In this document: one piece after another, positions 16,070 to 18,915 of the stretch
How positions within the stretch are numbered: the stretch's first letter is position 1
How the letters are laid out: every line of letters starts with the position of its first letter
NCBI GenBank assembly: GCA_004335635.1
Contig: QAXH01004703.1
Location: 53,322-72,236 of the forward strand
Reading direction: 5' to 3'
Origin: Chloromonas sp. AAM2
Lineage: Eukaryota > Chlorophyta > Chlorophyceae > Chlamydomonadales > Chlamydomonadaceae
DNA length: 18,915 nucleotides
Notes under the pieces: model-generated
Told to the model about the DNA's origin: nothing
The model's input: the letters and a program-made list of their open reading frames with translations, nothing else
The model's database searches: none
Made by a program: the position numbers and the translations under genes

Positions 16070-16501
16070 TTAGGTCTCTTTTATCATTGAGCTAATGAAT
16101 GTTTCCGGAGCCCTGCAGGGCTTCCTTGTAACTGAATCAGTAAAGCATAATGTAACTTCTCCGCGTACATGTACCTTATCGGATTGAGGAGTTGTTACTT
16201 CATAAAATGTTTCCAATCTGACCATTGGTTTTTTGAAAACCATGACTTTTATGAGCATTTCTTCATCATATAAGATGGGTTTTTTATATTCAATCTCAGA
16301 ATGAATAACGGGTAACATAACTCCGGACTCTTCTAATTCTCTGTAAGAAAAGCCAAAAGCTCGAATCATCTCTGTACGAGCGACCTCAAAATATTCCAGG
16401 TACCGGCCATAGTAAACATAACCCATACGGTCTGTTTCAGAGTAACGGCTCCGCTGAACGTGGGTAAATTCTACCAGTGGGTCTGCATTGGGAAAATTCA
16501 C
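16070..16501 (-). CDS. YbgC/4HBT-type acyl-CoA thioesterase (hotdog fold)
   Basis: The 143-residue protein is a single hotdog domain of the YbgC/FadM class, which hydrolyses acyl-CoA thioesters. The active-site region reads RYSETDRMGYVYYGRYLEYFEVARTE (19-44 approximately), with Asp24 matching the catalytic Asp18 of E. coli YbgC. The position of its catalytic His25 holds Tyr31, as in many Bacteroidota relatives that have VYYGNY-type motifs. LPVIHSEIEYKKPILYDEEM continues the fold. The start is a GTG at 16501, four bases after the accA stop; no in-frame ATG is available before the active site, and no Shine-Dalgarno is visible, consistent with coupling to accA. The pairing with accA points to fatty-acyl metabolism. 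In Proteobacteria the homologue sits with tol-pal; no tol or pal gene is seen here. Confidence 0.9.
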   Translation of the reverse strand: MNFPNADPLVEFTHVQRSRYSETDRMGYVYYGRYLEYFEVARTEMIRAFGFSYRELEESGVMLPVIHSEIEYKKPILYDEEMLIKVMVFKKPMVRLETFYEVTTPQSDKVHVRGEVTLCFTDSVTRKPCRAPETFISSMIKET

Positions 16502-16505
16502 AGTC

Positions 16506-17462
16506 TTATTTTACTGTTTTCCATTCACCCATAGCAGCGTACTTATCAATTCGCTGGCTTATGAGCTTATCTGGCTTAAGCTTTTTTAGCTTTTTGAGAC
16601 TCTTCAGTATTTGGGTTTTTACTGCTTCAGCAGCTGCTTCGTGATTTCGATGAGCACCACCCAATGGTTCTGCGATAACTCCATCAATCACGTCTAAATC
16701 TTTTAAGTCGGGAGCCGTTAATTTTAAAACCGATGCAGCTTGTTCTTTATAGTCCCATGTTTTCCAGAGTATCGACGAACATGATTCTGGTGAAATGACG
16801 GAATACCAGGTGTTTTCCATCATATATACCTCATTTCCCATACCAATTCCAATAGCTCCTCCACTGGCTCCTTCCCCAATTACAATCGTAATAAATGGGA
16901 CCTTTAGGGTTGCCATCATTTTTAAATTTTTTGCAATGGCTTCTGCTTGGCCCCTTTCTTCTGCTTCCAAGCCGGGATAGGCACCTGGCGTATCAAGCAG
17001 TGTTATAACGGGAATCTCAAATTTCTCAGCCAATTTCATCAATCTAAAGGCTTTTCGATAACCTTCCGGGTTTGCCATACCAAATCTTCGGAACTGTCTT
17101 TGTTGTGTATCACGTCCTTTTTGATGACCCATTATCATGACAGTCTGACCTTCTATTTCCGCCAAACCACCAACGATTGCTTTATCATCAGAATGGTATC
17201 TATCACCGTGTAATTCTATAAAATTGTCAGTCATTTTATAAATATAATCCAGCGTATACGGGCGATCTGGATGACGGGCAAGCTGCACCCGCTGCCAACG
17301 GGTAAGGTTCGAAAATATACTCTCCCGTAATTTATCAACACGTTTTCTAAGGCTTTCAATTTCTTTATCAAGTACGCCATCGCTGACATTCGAAAGGCTT
17401 TTGAGTTCCTCAATCTTTCCTTCCAACTCGGCAATGGGTTGTTCAAAATCTAAATATTGCAT
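16506..17462 (-). CDS. accA: Acetyl-CoA carboxylase carboxyltransferase subunit alpha
   Basis: AccA, with AccD, transfers the carboxyl group from carboxybiotin to acetyl-CoA to form malonyl-CoA, the first committed step of fatty-acid synthesis in the cytoplasm. The 318-residue length equals the E. coli enzyme. Family motifs are present in order: an N-terminal coiled-coil helix (1-50), [12 protein letters not shown] (63-74), [11 protein letters not shown] (83-93), [16 protein letters not shown] (114-129), [10 protein letters not shown] (155-164) and the oxyanion-type loop [12 protein letters not shown] (196-207). [12 protein letters not shown] follows at 215-226. The C-terminal tail is Lys-rich ([11 protein letters not shown]). 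The ATG at 17462 has no clear Shine-Dalgarno and follows a 69-base gap, making it a plausible first gene of the accA-to-epimerase run. accD is not in the window. Confidence 0.97.
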   Translation of the reverse strand: MQYLDFEQPIAELEGKIEELKSLSNVSDGVLDKEIESLRKRVDKLRESIFSNLTRWQRVQLARHPDRPYTLDYIYKMTDNFIELHGDRYHSDDKAIVGGLAEIEGQTVMIMGHQKGRDTQQRQFRRFGMANPEGYRKAFRLMKLAEKFEIPVITLLDTPGAYPGLEAEERGQAEAIAKNLKMMATLKVPFITIVIGEGASGGAIGIGMGNEVYMMENTWYSVISPESCSSILWKTWDYKEQAASVLKLTAPDLKDLDVIDGVIAEPLGGAHRNHEAAAEAVKTQILKSLKKLKKLKPDKLISQRIDKYAAMGEWKTVK

Positions 17463-17531
17463 AACTGCTTTTTTTTATTTCAGTTGCTGAATATACATAA
17501 TCTTAAGTTGAAGTGAGGGCCGTTGTTCCAC
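17463..17531. promoter_or_regulatory. 69-base gap before accA; possible promoter or leader
   Basis: This is the largest gap in the upper minus-strand run apart from the one above the TIGR01777 gene, so a transcription start for accA is plausible. No convincing -35/-10 pair or Bacteroidetes-type box is visible. Near the ATG the minus strand has AACTG, a poly-A stretch of eight, then CAGTT, which could form a weak 5-base stem just before the start codon. No terminator for the upstream glycosyltransferase is seen. Confidence 0.3.
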
Positions 17532-18260
17532 TTATAGTGTACCGAAAATACTTCGGAATTTTAAAGCCCACACTCTCCAAATGGCTTCTCTTACAATGGC
17601 TTTGGACATTTTAGAAACCCCTTCTTCTCTTTCACGAAATACAATAGAAACTTCTTTTAGTGTAAATCCTGCTTTCCATGCCCTAAAATGAAGTTCAATT
17701 TGAAATGCATACCCATTTGACTTAATACGATCTATGGATATCGTTTCAATAACTTCCCTTCTGATGCATTTAAACCCTGCAGTCGTATCAAAGATGGGAA
17801 GCCCCGTAATAGTTCGGGCATAAATATTAGCTCCATAGGATAAAATAAGCCGGCTGAGTGGCCAGTTTATGATACTGATACCATTCGCATATCTTGAGCC
17901 TACTGCCACATCCGCCTCCCCTGCCCTCACGCTATCTATTAACCGATCTGCATCATCTGGATCATGTGAGAAATCTGCATCCATCTCACACATATATTCA
18001 TATCCCTTGTCAAGTGCGAATTCAAAACCACGGACGTACGCTGTTCCCAAACCCTGCTTGCCTTCTCTTTCAATTAGTGCCACCCTTTCTTGATACACTT
18101 TTTGGGCTTTCTTTACTTTATCAGCTGTTCCATCTGGAGAGCCATCGTCGATAATTAACACATCAACGGTGTTTTTTAGTTGCATCAGCCGCTCTACCAA
18201 GCGCTCAATATTGTGTGCTTCATTGTATGTAGGCACTATTATTAGTGTATCTGCCGACAT
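17532..18260 (-). CDS. Family 2 glycosyltransferase, polyprenol-phosphate mannosyltransferase-like (DPM1 type)
   Basis: This 242-residue soluble GT-A enzyme probably moves a hexose from a nucleotide sugar to a polyprenyl phosphate at the cytoplasmic face of the membrane. Motifs include IIVPTYNE (7-14), IIDDGSPDGT (36-45), the region GKQGLGTAYVRGF (67-79), the metal-binding DAD (94-96, CEMDADFSHDP), VGSRY (120-124), DTTAGFKC (158-165) and the FREREEGVSKMS loop (208-219), all as in DPM1-type proteins. It lacks the C-terminal membrane helices present in some bacterial homologues, so it resembles the short dolichyl-phosphate mannosyltransferase form. The sugar donor cannot be read from sequence. 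The ATG is two bases from the stop of the sugar transferase gene, with AAGG and AGGGA upstream as possible Shine-Dalgarno, so both belong to the same polysaccharide or glycoconjugate operon. Confidence 0.92.
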   Translation of the reverse strand: MSADTLIIVPTYNEAHNIERLVERLMQLKNTVDVLIIDDGSPDGTADKVKKAQKVYQERVALIEREGKQGLGTAYVRGFEFALDKGYEYMCEMDADFSHDPDDADRLIDSVRAGEADVAVGSRYANGISIINWPLSRLILSYGANIYARTITGLPIFDTTAGFKCIRREVIETISIDRIKSNGYAFQIELHFRAWKAGFTLKEVSIVFREREEGVSKMSKAIVREAIWRVWALKFRSIFGTL

Positions 18261-18262
18261 TC

Positions 18263-18915
18263 TTACTGTCCCTTACCTTTAATAATTGTAATTATGGTGT
18301 TGATCAGGATTTTACTATCCATCCTGAGTGAAGCATTTTCGATATAAAAGAGATCGAATTTAGTTTTTTCTTTTACATCATCCAGCGAGGTATCATATTT
18401 CCATTTTACCTGAGCCCACCCGGTAATTCCGGGACGTACTCTTAACCTTCTGGAATATAGCGGAATTTGTTCGCTAAATTTTTCTACAAAATGCGGGCGT
18501 TCGGGACGGGGTCCTACAAGACTCATATCCCCTTTTAGTACATTAAATAATTGTGGAATTTCGTCAATTCTCAATTTTCTAAGCCAATACCCAAGTTTCG
18601 TAACCCGTGGATCATCTTTTTTCGCCCAAGTTGGGCCGCTATGTTTTTCAGCATCATTATACATGGTCCTAAATTTATAAATAGTAAATAGGCGTCCATT
18701 TCTACCAACCCTCTTCTGTTTGTAAATAGCTGGTCCTTTGGAAGTAAGCCGGATAGCAAAAGCTATAATTATAAATAACGGAAACGCAATAATTAAGACT
18801 GCAAGGGATACCATGATATCAAGAATGCGCTTGATAGTTTTTTCCCAAAGCGGCATTGGTTCCGGGGAAATTTCAACCAGAGGCAAACCAAAAATTTGGT
18901 TCGTTTTACTTAAAC
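18263..18915 (-). CDS. Polyprenyl-phosphate sugar-1-phosphate transferase (initiating glycosyltransferase), 5' end cut by the window
   Basis: This is the C-terminal part of a bacterial sugar transferase that starts a surface-polysaccharide repeat unit by placing a sugar-1-phosphate on undecaprenyl phosphate. The frame is open to base 18915 and the codons before the first TTG (18886) continue as LSKTNQIFG, so no true start is in view; the N-terminal helices and CoA-binding-like domain of WbaP/WcaJ-type proteins would lie outside. The visible part has a membrane helix after KRILD, then KQKRVGRNGRLFTIYKFRTM, KKDDPRVTKLGYWLRK, RIDEIPQLFNVLKGDMSLVGPRPE (catalytic Asp-Glu pair) and RPGITGWAQV. Its end is complete (IIKGKGQ, then TAA). 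Two bases separate it from the DPM-like gene. Confidence 0.93.
   Translation of the reverse strand, partial: LSKTNQIFGLPLVEISPEPMPLWEKTIKRILDIMVSLAVLIIAFPLFIIIAFAIRLTSKGPAIYKQKRVGRNGRLFTIYKFRTMYNDAEKHSGPTWAKKDDPRVTKLGYWLRKLRIDEIPQLFNVLKGDMSLVGPRPERPHFVEKFSEQIPLYSRRLRVRPGITGWAQVKWKYDTSLDDVKEKTKFDLFYIENASLRMDSKILINTIITIIKGKGQ

Noticed and set aside
16070..16501. Thioesterase as an inactivated gene because the catalytic His is missing
   Set aside because: The frame is intact, Asp is kept, and Tyr at this position is usual in Bacteroidota-type relatives.
18263..18886. Sugar transferase as a complete short gene starting at TTG
   Set aside because: The reading frame runs on to the end of the window without a stop, so the TTG is just the first possible start in view.
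1..18915. Mobile elements, phage genes, CRISPR arrays, tRNAs or defence islands
   Set aside because: No transposase, integrase, direct-repeat array, tRNA cloverleaf or defence-type domain was seen on either strand; composition is even.

Overview
The window looks like a core, gene-dense chromosomal segment from a member of the Bacteroidota/Balneolota (FCB) group. A marine Balneolaceae-like organism is my best guess; it is inferred from protein character and not proven. The reasons are a BatA-type von Willebrand protein, a very long secreted TPR protein, DUF2007-, DUF2085- and DUF4199-like small proteins, a dipeptide epimerase, moderate G+C (low 40s by eye), and few recognisable Shine-Dalgarno sites. 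I see no mobile element, CRISPR array, tRNA, rRNA or phage gene, and no gap over about 105 bases.

Layout. All genes but one are on the minus strand. Upper block (18915 down to 10999, minus): a polyprenyl-phosphate sugar transferase cut by the window edge, a DPM-type glycosyltransferase, accA, a YbgC-like thioesterase, DUF2085 and DUF4199-like membrane proteins, a CPBP intramembrane protease, a DUF2007 protein, cdsA, a dipeptide epimerase and a TIGR01777 NAD(P)-binding protein. Junctions from accA to the epimerase are 12 bases or less or overlap, so that stretch is probably one operon. Middle: a single plus-strand gene (8267-10894) for an 875-residue probable lipoprotein with a beta-propeller-like C-terminus. 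It is divergent from the lower block and convergent with the upper one. Lower block (8165 down to 1, minus): vWA/BatA protein, membrane PH-like protein, hflX, CBS-ACT protein, 26-repeat TPR protein and aroA (cut by the window edge), tightly packed with TAATG and ATGA overlaps.

The upper block is envelope-centred: surface polysaccharide priming and sugar transfer, the first step of fatty-acid synthesis (accA), phospholipid precursor CDP-diacylglycerol (cdsA) and peptidoglycan peptide recycling (epimerase), with several small membrane proteins of unknown role among them. The lower block joins a secreted TPR solenoid and a membrane vWA protein to a ribosome-associated GTPase and the shikimate pathway.

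Non-ATG starts matter here. cdsA (TTG, good Shine-Dalgarno), hflX (TTG, with a GTG alternative) and the thioesterase (GTG) all appear to use them, while the apparent TTG start of the sugar transferase is an artefact of the window edge. No clearly new multi-gene system is proven. The best candidates for unexplained biology are the lone propeller lipoprotein, the small-membrane-protein cluster around the CPBP protease, the vWA/PH-like pair and the hflX/CBS-ACT pair.
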